From the NCBI GenBank assembly GCA_007922195.1, contig ML682037.1:12937222-13001221 (forward strand): 64,000 bases of DNA, given 5' to 3'. Origin of the DNA: Podocnemis expansa (Eukaryota > Chordata > Testudines > Podocnemididae). The position numbers and the translations under genes were made by a program. Every line of letters begins with the position of its first letter. The first letter of the stretch is position 1. The notes under the pieces were generated by a model that worked only from the letters and a program-made list of their open reading frames with translations, made no database searches and was not told the DNA's origin. Positions 31,501 to 46,500 of this stretch are shown in pieces.

Positions 31501-34500
31501 GTCAGGCTGCCTGATGTGGACACAGTTGTACCAGAGTAAAGATGCCATAGACCAGGACAGCGTTTTCCTCTTCCTGCCACTTGTGTGGTGGTGTAGCAGG
31601 GGTTCAAGCTGCAGATGCTATTCTGGGGCAGTTTGTGCACAGTTAAGCTGGGTGGCTGTTTTGTGCCCTGGGTGGTAGGGCAGTTCCAGGGACAGGCTGT
31701 GCCCTTGGCATCTGCCCCAGACATCACTAGCCTTGGGGGGAGCCTGTCTCTTAGCTTCAGTGAACAAGAAAGGAAGGCAGCATCGAACCGGTGACTGGGG
31801 GATGTCCCAAGCACCACTACAAAGGTGTGGGGGGATTTTAACAGAGAGCGAGGGCTAGTAAGAAGCTCATTTGATAGACCACCCTTTCCTTCACTGTGAC
31901 TTTACACCAGCTTGTGGGATTTTTGCCACTTTTTCCCTCTTCTTCTGTTTTAAACCTTTTAGCTCCCCTGGTGCAAATAGAGTCATGCATCATTTTGCTC
32001 TACACATCAGCATCATTCGCTCTCTAGGTCTTGCACCCTAATGCAGTCAGTGGCATGGTGCACAGACCCCTTCGCTATCCTTGGCCACATCACTTTGGCT
32101 CCCCTGGATCTCAGCTTCTCGACTGTAAAATGGGGATAACCAAGTTTCCCAGACTGACTGCTGTGTATCTGTGGACAGCTGAGAGCCATGCTAGAGAGGG
32201 GAAGTGCTGCCATGGGTGGGCACAGAGCCAGTGAAGGGTGGCATGTTATAACCTAAGGAAAGGGCCACATTCCCCTAGGTAGTAAATCCACAAGCTGCGC
32301 CGGTTTGTGTTAGCTGAGGCATTCTGATTTCCTAGTGCTGCAGTTAGCCCCCCACCCCCATCTCCCCCGGCCCCAAGATGGTATCTATTAATGGCAGGGC
32401 TTAGCTGACATTTTGGGCCTGGGCTCACTTACGTTTGTGCTTCTTGCTTTAAAAGCAAATCTGCTCCACTGGGGTGCAGCTGCTGCTCCATGTTTTGTTT
32501 AGAATTTGGGCTGGGAGCAGCCAGGACTTCCGGTTTGAGATTTCAAACAGTTTTCCCTGGCCTGGCCTTTGGCAGGCCAGCACGTTTCCCACACAGCCGA
32601 GAGACAATCGCTACACGATGATGATGACGTTACAGCACATATGTTCCAGGGCACGCTGAGCTATGGCCATGGGGCAGGAAGGAGGGGCCCATCTCCCCAC
32701 TGTGGTGGGCTCTGCCCCTGAGCTGTCCAGGTGAGCGAGACATTAGTGAACATTGGTGCTCGGAAAGGGCCCTTTTGGTCGAAACTTTGTTTTGGCAGCA
32801 AGACACTAATTCTTCCCATCTCCCAAAACGGAAGCCTACAAGAGGAAGTGACAGCCCGCAGCCTCTGTGCTGACCCAAATAGACTCCCTGCAAAGCCAGG
32901 AGCGGCAGGAATCAGTGCAAAGCTTTGCTTTTTCCCACCCCCATCCAGCTGAGAACGCCAGGCTTCAATGGAGAGACAAATGGTTTCACCCCTGCGTGGC
33001 TTACAGGAGCACTGTTGGCGCAGGGCTGGTGTTACAAGGACGTTGCATCAGTCTGCAGGAAGCAAGCATCTACATAGAGAGGAGCCTTGTGCAGGGGAAA
33101 GACTTTGTTTAGGAGCCGTGTTTCACAGAAGACAGGGAGTCTTGCTGGATCATGGATGGCCAGGGCACATTTCTCATCCCACACTGGTGATGAGGGAAAG
33201 GGACATGGAGCCTGGACTCCCATGGTCTTCTAGTGGGAAAGTGGGATGTCGGAGGGTAGTCTTGGCTTGCACAAAGACCTGCGCCCTGTGTGCAAGGGGT
33301 TAGACTGGGAGGGGCTGGGAATCAAGCCTCCTCCACACTGACCGCAAGACAAGTAAAACAGGCCCTACTGCCTGGCCTTCCCAGACCTTTGGCCCAGCTT
33401 TACACCCCACCCCTCAACCCCCGTCACTCCTGTTAGGACAGGTCACCAGCTGGGAGGCAGCTAGTTAGTTGGGGGGTGTCTGAGCCCAGTTTCCCTAAAG
33501 GGGCCACCTCTGGCATGGCAGAGGGGGCAAACCTCAGTAAGCCAGGCCTGCTCTGAAGAGGGAAAACACATCAACTGTCCCGAGGGGTGAACTGGAGCCC
33601 AGAGCGGCAACAGAGTGAATAGGGCTCATCACGAATCGTGGCGCTCACTGTGGGCATCAGCAAATCTGGCTCCCTTCTCGGATCAGCTGCAGCTGGCCAG
33701 TCTCCTGGTAGCTGGGCTCTTTGGTCCGTTGGCTCTCCCCTCGGTGCTCCCTTCTGCACGCTCAGGGCTGTGGGGTAAATCTGGAATGACTCCCCCCACT
33801 TCAGTAGAGATAGGTCCAGTTTCTGACCCCAGGTAGACTGCTGTAAATCCAGAGTGATGCCGTTCCCTATTCTCATCGGTGGAGATGCTCAGGGTTTACA
33901 CTGGTATAATTTGAAATCACAATTTGGGCCTGTGTACAGTGGGGATGGAGAGGTGGCATGGGCTCAGGTGGGTAAAGGGAGCATCAGTGCCACATGCTCG
34001 CTGCCCTCCTCTGACACTACCCATCACATCAGATGACACCTCTCCTGAGGCACAGAGCGTTGGCTGTTGGTGGCTGGGAACCTCCCAGAGGTAGCTTGAC
34101 TCAGTCTGTGATCAGTTTGCTCTGGCCTCCTGTGTTAATAGGCCTGAGCGGAGCCTGGGCTAATTCCTGGAGCAGATCTCATCTCTCAGAGAAACACCCC
34201 ATCACTAGAGATGGAGAATCCACTGGGACCTTGGGGGAATTGTTCAGGAGTCAATTCGCCACACTGCTAGCAGTCAGCACCTTATTACCACCCATCTTCA
34301 ACTTTCAGTTGGCGAATCTTTTTGCGCAAAGGCCTGCTAGACTGCCCAGCCTTCGGTCATCTGATTTCTTCTGCCGGGCTGTGAGCAAGCCTCCTCCGGT
34401 CAGAGAGAGAGCGTGAGCTCATGGAATCTCCGCTTGTTTTCTCTTCCTTTACACAGCCCCATGGCTCGTCTCTGGCTCCAGCCTGCTTGAGCTGTGGACA

Positions 34501-37500
34501 CCAGAACTGGACACAATAGTGTGTTGTTTTTCCCATGGCCAATATAGAGGTGATGTGATCTCCTTGACGCCTGCTTGGCCTGCCCCTGTTTCTTCATCCA
34601 AGACCCACATTGACTCTTTTGGCAAGAGCTTAGCATGGGGATATCATGCTCGGCTGATTTTTCCTGGTGACTTCTGCGTCCATTTCAGAGTCCCTGCTGT
34701 GTAGGATTGAGTCTCCCTCCTGGAAGCATGTCTTGTGTTCTGGGGTCCTGGAGGTAGGCCCTTCACTTTTGGCCATACTGAAATATGTATTAGTTGCTCA
34801 CGCGCAGAGTATCAAGTAAACCAGAGTGCTGCCTGTTGGTAGCCTGTCCTTTTCATTTTTTACTGCACCTCCAAATCTTTGTGTTATCTGCAAATTCTGT
34901 TTTGTGTTTTCTTCCAGCTCATTGATAAAAATGGAAAATAGGATAGGGCCAAAAGTAGATCCCAGCAGGATCCGCTTGATGATTCCCCTTTGCAGTTACT
35001 TTTTGAGACAGACCAGCTAGTAATCCATTGAATGCATGCCATGTTGCTTTTATGCTTTTCTAGCTTTTTATGGTGCCAAGTTAAATGTTTTCCAGAAATC
35101 AAAGTATATCAAAGAACATTTTTGCTGTTATCAACCAAATCGGTAACCTTATTAAAACATCAGTTATGTTTCCCATAAACCCACACTACCCTCCTTTAAT
35201 TCTTTAGTACTTGTGTCCTGCACTAGCTGTTCCAATCCATTCTTTTTCCTGGTACTAATGTCTGGCTGACAGATCTGTAATTACCAGACTCATCCCCTTT
35301 ACCCTTAAAAATATGGTACAATATTATCTTTCTTCCAATCTTTTGGTATTTCCCAGTGTTCCAAGATTTATTGCAAATAAACATGTCCAGAGACCTCTTG
35401 GCAAGCTCTTTAAAACTTATTGGATGCAACTTTTCTGGACCTGCTGGTTTGAAAATGTTTAGTTTTTGTAGCTGCTGTTTAACACAATCCTGAATTTCAG
35501 TTGGAATGGAAAGAATGTTGTCATCATCATCAGAGGATATGACTACATCACCTGGCCTTTTCCCTGACCAGAGAGAGATATTTTTAGAACTCTTCTCCCT
35601 TTTCTGTATTATTTTTGAGAATTCTACCATTTCCAGCCAGTAGTGGACCAGTACCGTTGTTGGGATTCCTTTTCATTCCTAATATTAAAAATGCCTTATT
35701 GTTCTTAACTCTGCTGGCCATAGAGGTCTCATTGTGTCCTTTTTCTTCCTTTATCAATATGCTACACTTTCTAGCTTATTTATATTCAACACCATCAGTG
35801 TCTTCTTTTTTCCATTTGTTACCTAGTGTGTCTATTTTTTTTTTAAATAGCTTCTTCCACTTCCCCTCTAAGCCAGGTTGGCTTTTAACCAGTGTGGCCT
35901 TCTTTCTCAATCTGTGGTTTTTGTGGTCTTCTGGGCATCTGCGAAAATGTCCTTAAACAGTTCCCAGTTATCATTCACACATACAGCCTTTCACCTGCCG
36001 TATGCCATCTCATAAGTCACTGCTCTGAAGCTGCCATGGACTGATGGTTGTAATACAGGAGACAGTCACGTTTCCAGAGTTCTGAATCCTACTGTCTGAA
36101 CTCAAGTGAGCCCCTACCATTCTCTGTGCCTCAGTTTCCCCACTTATAAAATGTGGGATAATGGTCCTCACCTTTGTAAAGAATTTTGAGTTTATTTGCT
36201 GAAAAAACAAGGGCAGTCTAACAGCAGCTTTGTTACTGATATAATCCAACTGTTACCCATGGTGTTAAAACGTCTTTCTGAAATGTGCTCAAACATGTGT
36301 TCTTAGCATCTGCAAACAGCTGTCTAGAGCCACGCTTAGCCCCTGCACTCTGTAGCCAAAGAGAGATGCGAAGGATTAAGTGGAATGTAGGAGATGCACT
36401 TCATGGTAAATTTTGTCTCACGCAGTTTGTCCCAGCCCCATGAGGGATGTAGCCGCGTGGCTTTACCCACCACTGAAATGCAGCCGCTACTGGGTGTGTT
36501 TCACAGCAAGCAGCAATGCTGCAGAACTTATTGGAGCAGAAAGTGTCTAAGTGTCACTTCCAGGGTTCCTGTACAAGTCCTTTGTCTGCTCAGCTCCCGC
36601 ATAGCTTGCATGTGGTGGGATTTCTGGCTACAGGTGGCGTGCTGGCATCCCTTGCCCCTCCCTCTCAGTTGCACATAGAAACCAATATGTGTCCTGTCAT
36701 TAACATCCCTGCGCTTGTGTGTAATTAAGAGAGAATGTAGCAATTGAGGAGTAATTATAGATCAGTTTGAATCCATTCCAGGCAGGCTGCCGTTTTTGGA
36801 GCTGGCTGAGCTTTGCTTTAAGCCCGTTGAGTTCAGTCCTAGGCTGCCTAGTTACTCTGACCCCCCGTGCTTTCCCCTCTGCGGCACCGTGGCTGAGGAA
36901 CATAGCTGGCATGAAAGTGATGTGCTGGGAGCTTGGTTTGTACCTGGCATAAATTAACCTCCTGTTGTGAGACCTGTGGGTGCTGTCTGGTCTGGTTCAA
37001 CCAGCTCTAGTCATATGTGAGCCCTGGACTTACTGCTCTGTGTGTGTCTCTGCCTTTTCCCCTCCCTTGCACAGTGTGAATCCCAGAGAGACAAGAACTC
37101 AGATTTCGTGCAGACCTGTTCACCTGTGCCAAGTGGGTACAAATTGCTACTGGGGCTTGTCTGCCCCAGGGAAACGTGCCACCCCCCACAAAACTGCAGC
37201 AGCAAAACCCAGTCATTTAGCCACATTGTAATGGTTTCCAGAGCTCGCCTTGCTCACAGCAGCACCCTGCACCTCTGCCTGCTGTGTTCATGCCCATGTC
37301 ATTTATGCAGACAGGCCCTTCCTCAGAAGGTTGCTGGCATTCTGCACCTGCATGACACAGGCCAGTGGAGAAGGAGACATGGTATTCTCAATGGTTCCTT
37401 CTGTGCTAGGCTTGCGGGGCCTGGATGAAGGCAGGTTTGGGGATGCCAGCAGACGTGCCACTGGCCCGTGAAAAGACCCAGGGCTCGGCGCACTGTGACT

Positions 37501-40500
37501 CGGGGCTCGAGCCACATAAGCGCGACACAGATGCAGGCAGCCCAGTGGCTGACCCAGGGTCAGTGGCTGGGACTCAGGGCTTGAGTCTCCATAAGCCCAG
37601 GGCCAGCAATGCCCCTGGATGCCAGTGCCCCTCGTGTTGGATTTGCACGTAGGAGTGTTAAGAAGGAAAACCTTGGTGCTGGTGGTTTGCCTGCATCTCT
37701 CTAAGCCTAAAATGGAGCTTTAAAAAAGGACCTGGGCGGCTGTAGGGTCTGATGAGAATGACCTGGAACTGTGCCGGGAGAGCTAAATACAGAGCAGCCT
37801 CTTGCTTGTGCCAAAGGCATCCTGCAACTTTTCTGCTGGCCATGGGGCCTGAGTGGGTTCTTGCTGCTGCCAGCACAGACCCAGGGTCCCCCCAGGAGGC
37901 TGGGGTGTTAGACCAGCGTCAGAATCCAGCCTTGTGCCTCTGGTGACACATTCCAAGGGTGTCCCAGACGGCCTTTCACCCTCTGGAAACAACTGAACCA
38001 AACTGGTTTTTGTTTGTGTTTTTTCGGAGAGATGGGGGAGGCATTGAGGAAATGCAGAATGCCCCGTGGTCCCAGATCTGCTCGGGGATCACAAAGGCAG
38101 GAAATTCCAAGAACAACACTCAGCCTTTGGGTGCAGGGGCTTTGTGTCCTAACTCTCCAGCTGCTCTGCCTTGCCAGCCCCCCAAGAGGGGGCATCACCT
38201 CCACTTGCACTGGCTGGGTTGAGGCTATCGCTTCTCCAGCACTGGTATCTGCAAGTTAGGTGCCTGGAGCTATGGTGAGGTGCCTAACTGAAAGGGCTGT
38301 GCCCTCCGCCAGGCCAATTGGGAATAAACAGCTAATGCTGAATGCTGTCTTCATGGATGGGACACTGAGTTAGGGTGGATGCCTAATGGCCAGGAGTTAA
38401 AGGCTGCTGGGCTGTGATCCCTGCCTTATACAGGCACTTGTCATCAGCTGGGCTCTCTCTGCTGGCCGGCTGAGAGCCATTGGTCCTGCTCACAGCATAG
38501 GCACCTGAGTATCTGCTCGTGGTGGGAGTCTGCTTCACAACTGGGAACAAACTGCTGGGTTCCCGCCTCTCCCAAGCCAAACTTGGGTCCCTTATTCAGC
38601 ATCTCTGGCCTCAGCAGCTTGTCAGCAGCCACCAGGGGGCTGACGTTGGCCCTGTGTTGGACGCTCAGTGCCTGGCCCATTGAGGTTGGCGCAGTCAGCC
38701 TGGATGGTGTTGGAGTGAAATCCATGGAGATGTGGCCTTTGCCAAAGACGGAAAAACAGAGAAGAGCCTCTTTCTAAGCTGATTCTTTGAAGTTTGCTAT
38801 GGGGAAGTCAGCTGGCTATTTCCTCTGCTCCCAGGAGAAGCAAACAGGCCCCGAGCAGGACACACAGTTTTGGCATCTTGATATGACTTAGGGACGAAGA
38901 GCAAAGGGCTGGGGGATGGGTATAACTCCTGATCCAGATGGCTGCCAAGCCCAGGGGAAGGAGCAGGGCAAAAAACACTCTCCTGCCTCCTTAGCTGCGT
39001 GTCTGCAGAACATTTGGATGCTGTAATTTGTGGTTGGGCTTGTTATAAAAATAGAAGAGTTGACCTGGAACTAGGGAGGGTTGGAGCAGAGTACCCAAGC
39101 TGCGCTTACCCAGGCTCAGCTTGCAGCCCTGCCCAGGGGCTGGATCTTCTCACAATTTTGCTGCAGTGCTTTGGGTGTAACGCGTCCTCCTTGTGCATGT
39201 GGTGGAGAGGTCCAGCAGGAGGGCGTGTGATGGTGACAGTATTTCCAGGATGCTCCAAACCCAAGGAGTGGGGCTTGGGAAGGAAAGAAGGAGTCATCCC
39301 CCGCCTGCACTGTAACGGTTTGCATTAGTGTCATGTGCAAACAAATCTGTGAGTAGGGCACAAGAGCGTGTCAGAACTCCTGGGTTCCATTCCGAGCTTT
39401 GCACCAGACTGCAAGGCCAGGGTCCAGTCGTCTGACTGCACTGTGTCTGTCCCTGCACTTGATAAGTGAGGTGGGCAGTGTCTTGCAGGCACTGAGAGGC
39501 TTGGCTGGGGCAGGGAAATGCCCTGGTGGAAGGGGCTCCTGCAGAACATGGGCATGCCTAGCTATGTTGCTGCTTTTGGGACCATATGAATCTGGAGCCA
39601 GTGGAAGAGAGGCTTGTGAAACAGTACAGGCTGCTTTTGTTGACCCTGTTTGCCTCATCCCAGCAGCATCAATGGACAGCAGCTCATCCATACAGGACAG
39701 AAGGGATAGCTTTTCTATACGAAGTGCACGTAACCTGTAGAACTCCCTGCTGAAGGATGTCATTGTGGCAAACATTCTTTGGTCTGTTTAGAGTTTACCA
39801 AATGAAGCCTCCTCAGAAACATCTGCAGCTGCTCAAACAGCTGGTAAACTAATACTGGATCACTTTGAAGAACCAAGTCTATTATCAGCTTTGCCCGCTG
39901 TGTGGTTATGAGCAGGCAACAACTAGTGACATATAATTGTTCTGTTCAGGGTGACAGTCTTATTCTGTGAGCTGAGCGATGCCTTCAGTGTGTGACCCCA
40001 GGCAAGTGGTGGTGGCGGTAGGAGGCAGTGTCAGGAAGTGAAGCTCCTGCTCACTTATAGCCATCCAGAAGCTTGTGGTCTTTTTTTGGGAGCGGGGGTG
40101 TTAACTGCACAGCCCCAGCAAACCTCCACCTCTGTGAATTCCACCAACCTTCCCAAAGTTCCCTTGTTCCAGTTGGGAATGCTGCTCACTTCCTGTCCAC
40201 ATGGACAAGCACCTACACAGGAGGTAATTTCTGGCAGCTGACAGCTCCGTACTCTGGTGGGGAGAAAGGCGTAATGAGAACCAGTGGCTGGAAAGGACAG
40301 CTGCCTGGAAGAGGCTTGAAATAGGCCTGTGCTGGTGTAGCAGGGATGGGAAGGGACCGATGGGACAATGGATGGAGGGCAGGGCATTATGGCTGTCACA
40401 GCAAGACTGGTTCTTTCTGAAAGAGACACTGTAGCTCAGCAGAAGTTCCAACCACATGCAACAATTGCTGGGAGAGGTCACCAGCACCCTGCTGCTGTCC

Positions 40501-43500
40501 CACCTTCACTGTTCCCCTGTGGCCTGGCCCTGCCTGCTGCTCAGGGTGGTCTTGGTTCAGAAGGTAGATCTACCTGACTCAGCCCCATGGATAGAAAAAT
40601 CATCCCCCCACCTTCTGTCACTCCTGCTAGAATGCAGTTTGTTACGGATGTGTATCGCTGGTCCTCTGTGAGCCCTCGCTTAATGCTTGGCCTTGGCAAC
40701 CCCATGTGGCAGTGAGTTCCACAGTCTAACGCTCCTGTGGGAAGAAGTGCTTCCTTTTGTTCATCCTCCATTTTGCTTCTTTTTCATTGTGTTGCTGGAT
40801 TGTGTTCCTGTCTGTGGGTTGGCCAGGCTGTGGCCCTGAAAGCATCTCAGACGTTATGCATTCAGGGGAAGCCAAAGTTCTGCTTTCATCTAAGGGGCTA
40901 CCTGGCCCTTTGGAATCATTGCATAAAGGCCTCAGTTCTTATAGCATCTGAGCTCAGTGCCTGGGGAGTCCAGACTCCCATTCAGTTCCCTGTTATAAGT
41001 TCAGACCCACTTATTCCACATTAACCCTCTGCGTCCCTGGCATGCACTTGTCTAGAGTTTGCAGGAAGCTATTGTCATTTAAACCCCCAATCCCAGCTCT
41101 TGTAGCTATCACTTGAACACATTTCATTCTTTTGGCTAGCACTTACAAGTCCCCTCTGCCCCTTCCAGCCCTTTAGTATCTCACGCCCTGGTGCCGGCTC
41201 TCACCTCCCATGAGTGTGCATTTAGCCTGTGGAACTCAGCACCACAAGGTGCGGTTGGAGGCCACAATCTTAGCAGGGATTTGAAAAAGGGCTCGGGTGT
41301 CTCTCTAGCTAGTGAGAATAGCCAAGGCTATTAAAAAGCAGCTAGTGTTTTGGGAGGGAAGTGAACTGCCGTGTTTCTAGCTGTTGGGGCTGGGAGGAAC
41401 TTTCTTGGCAGCCACCTGTCCCTATTAGCATCCTGCAGGGTTTCCTGCACTGTCCTGTGAACAGCTGGTGCTGGCCATTGCTGGAGCTGGGACGCTGGTC
41501 TGGATGGACTGCAGTGTGGCCAGGATGGACCTCTCCTAGCCCCCAGAGCTGGGAATGATCAACTAGAGGGGACTGGCGGAGCGACCTGCGTTTGATCAGA
41601 ACTCCCTGCTGTGCCAAGACACCCACCGCACTGGCTGCCAGGCTCAGACCTGAGGGACAGGGAGGGCTTAGGAGCCTGGAAATGGTGGCTGGGTATAATT
41701 ACTCAGGGGAGTGACCTCGGTAGTGAGAAAAGATGTGTTTTTCTTCCTGTGGCTAAGTTCCAGAGGGGCAGCCTTGTTAGTCTAGTTCAGCAAAACAAAC
41801 AAGGAGCCCTGTGGCCCTTCTAATTTGTTAGTCTTTAAAAGTGTCACAGGACTGCAAGCTTGCTTCCTGTAGCTGTTTCCCTACTGGGTGGCGGGTGGGC
41901 TAGGAAGGCTGGGTTGCATCCTGCAAAGGTCATTCTTGACTGAAGGGGACTCCTTTGCCATCCCCTGACTCCAGGAGCTGGTGCTTTCAGAGCCCTCAGC
42001 CCTGACTCCACTGCTCAGCCACTGTCCTGCAGATCCCTACAGCCCAGCTGCTCCAGGGGGCAAGGGGGTTTGGGCATGGCTGCCTCTCTCCCAGGACACC
42101 CTGGAAACAGCCAGTTCCTGCTGCTGAGCCAGAGAGTTTGGGGAGCTGCTCTAGCCAGAACAATATCCCATTTCATCTGGCTGCAGCCGCCTAGCCTCCT
42201 CTAGCTCCTCCTCTGGGGCTGAGCAGGGCTGGGGCTGCTGGGGAAGGGGAGATGTGCCCTCTGTGTTGGGCTAGCAGCGGAAGGGGGACGGCTGAGTCAG
42301 TGAGGTTCTGGGGTTGGGAACATCACTGAGCCTACCACCATGGGCTAAAAAGAAACCCAGCCCCTTCCCCCCAGCCCGGACTCTGAGCCAGGCCAGGGGA
42401 AAGTCAGCTGATGTTTTCAGAGTTTTCCTTTCACCTCTCAGTCCTGCAGTGTATTTTTGCTACAATGTGGTTTCTGTCTCTGCTGACGGTACTCCAGTTC
42501 TTTTAAGAGCCAGCCAAGATGGCTTGATTGTCTTTTAGTTTGGTTTTGTTTTTGCTTTCTCTCTGTCTTTTGCCACCTCCTGCACTGGGGAGTTGCTGGT
42601 GGGGGGTGTGCATGCGGAAAACTCCCCTCAGCCCAGCCCGCTGTCTGTCCTTCCAAAGACAGATGCCCTGGAGGAGGCCTGCATTACGCTCTCCTCTCCT
42701 GTTTCGCTGTCAGTGGGGTCGTGGGATGTGATTTTGCTGCTGTAGAAATTGATGCAAAAGTCTGCTGGGCTGGGTCTGAGCCCAAACACAAATGTGGGGC
42801 TGGGAGGGTCCCAGTGACTAAGACAGAGGATTGGGAATCAAGAGCTCTGGGTTTAATTTCCATCCTGCCACAGACTCCTTGTGTGATCTTGGTCCTGTCA
42901 GTCTGACCCATGCATCAGTTCCCATCTCACCTGAGGTTTGTGAAGATGCATGACTGCAAAGTGCTTAGCCTCAGTAGCTGTTTGGACATGGGAAACTGAT
43001 CACGCGTGTGGCCACGCTAGCGCCTGTCCACGATGTGGGTGACCAGCTCTTCCTAGCCTGGGGACCTTGTGTATGAAGCAGGAGGGTTTTAATTCTGTCC
43101 TGTGGAGCTGTGATCTCCTGGTTCATCCAAAGAGCATCATCTCCTTGTTCCAGAGCATGAGCTTGGGGAAATGGCGCTGCCTCACTCAGTTTGGACTGGC
43201 CGGTGGCTGGAGTTGGGAATTATGAAGATGAAGACTTGCTGGGATCCCTGAATGGTCCTGTGTGCATGCATGTGTGTGGGAGCTCTTGAAAAGAATGGTG
43301 TGACACTTTCCTGGCAGCTGATGCCAAAAGCAGAGGTGGGGACTGGCTGACAAACAATTCCCGTCAAACAGCTGCCTGGACAATGGATGGAGTGAGAGAA
43401 ATTGAACGAGTCAGCGGGGGAAATCGAGTCACGCCTGTTGCTCAAAGGAGGGACTGGACACATGCTTAGGGAGTGTCACAAACAGGCTGAGAGGTGCTGC

Positions 43501-46500
43501 TCTGTACCGTTCCAGTTCTTGCCCCCTGCCCATCACCGCGACATCTGGGTTGGTGAGCATTCCTGAGCGTGTCTAGAGAGATGCCTCGATTGGAATCAGC
43601 CGGGAAACAGATGCTCAATGACTGAACTGGCTCCGCTGCCTTGTCCTTGATGTACTGTGGTGCCTCCTGTCCACTGGGATGTGGCAGTTAGGCCTGATCC
43701 CAGCTGCATGAGTAGAGTGGGGCTCCTCCAGGGTGTGGTGGAGGAAAGAAAAGGCGAAGCCAGCCATGGGCCCTGCTCTTAAGGACAACAGCAAAGAGCT
43801 GTGAGCACTGGGGAGTAGGGGAGCTTCATGTGCTCAGCCCTGGGCAAAGGGGGCACCATCAGGCAAGGCCAGCCTTGCAGGAGGAAGGCCAGGGGCTAAC
43901 TCCTAGGACCTGCCCACTGCGCAGGGTGGGTCTGGCCCCAAATACCTCATGAGGATGCACCAGCTCTACTTGCAAACTTGGGGTGACGAGGGGCGGATCT
44001 GGGACTCTCTGTTGGAACCCCATGGACTGCTTGGTCCCAGAGCTGCTGCTGACACACCTGCTGTTCTTTGCCTCTGGCTGGCAAGTACCAGGGCCTGGGG
44101 CGTGTGATCCAGCACAACCAGCCCTTGGCCCGGGGGCTGGGCAGGGCATGGCGGATGGGAAGACGCAAGGTACCCAGACTAAAGGGAGTTAGGACAGGAG
44201 GACACCTGAGGGCTCCCAGCATCCTTCAGGGCCACCCACAAAACACTTTGGAGAGCCATGCACATGGTGTGTGGTGCTGCTGGGTGTTCCAGGACCTCAG
44301 CTTGACACTAACACATGGCTTCCAGGGGGCACCTTGGCACTCCCTGTCAGCAGGCAGGGCATCGCGTCCTCCTGACCATCCAGTGATTCAGGCGCTTGGA
44401 CTCCAGGCTACGGGAGCTGAAGATGAAGGGGAGCAGGCCAGTGGGCATGTCCTGGCCCTGGAGCTGGGTGTGTTTGAGGTTGAAAATGGTGTGTTGGGAG
44501 CACGATGAGTGCTGAGCCTTGGAGAAACTGAGCCCAAGCAACAAGGGCCTTTGATGTGCTGGGGGAACAGATTGGGCAGAGAGCAGCCAGGTGCCTCCTG
44601 CTGACGAGCCTTGTGGCTCTGCAGTGACACCAGCCCCCGTCACCTGCAAGCCTCTCAGAGTAGCTGGCAGCCTCTTCAGCTCAGGAAATGGGTGACGGCG
44701 GCTCTCCGGGAGCCAGGGCTGTGGTTAGCGCTGAGGAAGCTGGTGTAGACCGGATGCGATAAGTCTGTGATATGGCCACATTTCGTGCTCTGGCTCCTGG
44801 AGGAAGGATACTCAGTGTGCCGTGAACGTGAAACACGGCAAACCAGCCCTGAGAGCTGCCCGTGGAAGCTGCTTCAGCACATGGGCAGCTGCACGGGGGC
44901 TGTGCATGGCAGTGGTGCTTGTCACTCGGGGCTGACACGTTTGTGACGGAGCACACACAGGCACTCGTGGTTGTGGTGGCTGGCTGCAGCTGAGCATCCC
45001 TGGTAGGAAATGAGGGTGCCCTGCCTGCATAGTCCTCACAGCTGTGTCCGTGACGGGCATGTGAAGAAAGATGGGCCCTGGCTCTCACTGAACCCTGCAC
45101 CTGTGATGTACAGCCCTGTTGCCAGCCACCGTACAAGACAAAGGCAGTCATGGCTGGCAGAGAATCAGTCCCTGCCCCAGGCAGCCTACACGTGAGGGAG
45201 GCTAGGCTGACACAGGATGGGAAGGGAAAGAGAGGCATGGAGGGGGCTGCCCAAAGTCATAGCCAGGAATAAACCAACCTTGTGCCCAGTTGGCACAGCT
45301 CCTCTGAGCTCAGTGGTCAGCAATCCAAAATGGCTCTGTTTCTGGTGGGCAGGTGGGCTTGGCCCAGGAATGCCGTGGGCCTTGTGGCTTCCCGGAGCCA
45401 TGGCTGGGAGACCAGCCCCCCCATAACAAGAGGAGCATTGTGAGTGTTGGAGGAGGCAAAGATGCTGCCAGATGCTCTGGGCGTTGGGATCTGGCAGGTA
45501 TCCTGCTCTTTGTATCCTGATTGTGGAGCTCCCTGTGCAGGGGGCAGCTGCCCATTTCTGAATCCTTGTGGGGTGTGTGTGGATGGCAGAAGGGGGTGGT
45601 TGTTTGCTCCTTTCGCCTGCACAGCAGCATCTTGTGTTGAGGAGCCGTGTGTGCTAAAGCCATTACAGGATGAAGTCATGTCTTCAGATTTTAGTGCTGC
45701 CAATGAATCCAAGCTCCCCCCACCCTCCCAGGAGTAACTGGGTTAAAATGGTCACCCACTTGGCCCTGACTGGCTTCCTTTCTGCTCCTTGACCTTGAAA
45801 CCCCAGAGTGACACCAGGTTGCTTGGCTGGGGAAGGGAACCCAGCCTTGGGATCCAGAGAGAGCAAGCCACACCAGGGTGCAGCAGGGTTCGGTGGACAG
45901 GGACCTTGCTGAGAACAGAGAAGGCTGGATTGTAGCCTCCATTGTATGACCAGACGCCAAGGGTGCAGGACCAGCCCCTTTGCTGGATGAAGCTCTGCAT
46001 GGGTTTTGCTGGTGCCCAGCTGATTGTACCATGCCAGGATGCTGGCTGGGGCAGCCGGAGCAGTTACCTGTGTTGGGCTGGACCCGCAGACCTGTGTTGA
46101 ATGAGCCACTTGGGACCACACTGACCCTATGGTCTAACGGACCATCAGCGGCACAGTGCTCCCACCCTGAGCCTCCTGTGGCGCCCCGCATCTCCGGGGT
46201 GGGACATGGTGCTGAACCCCAGGAAAGGTCCCGCTTCATTGATGCACCTTCCTGGACCCAGCACAGGCCCAGGTGTGGCGAGAAGAGGCCTGGAGCTGCA
46301 TTTGGGGCTGAGGGCTCACCTGGGGTATTGCCATCACCCAGTCAGAGCCCCCCAACTGCAGCAGGGACTGTTCTGGGACATGCGAGTGGCCAGGCCCCCT
46401 TCCCATAAGCAACAGGGCTGGCACATGTGGCTTGTGTGCTTCAAACTGCTGGAAGGACACACAGCTAAGTTGATTGCCAACAGGCACCCTCTTACCTCAT

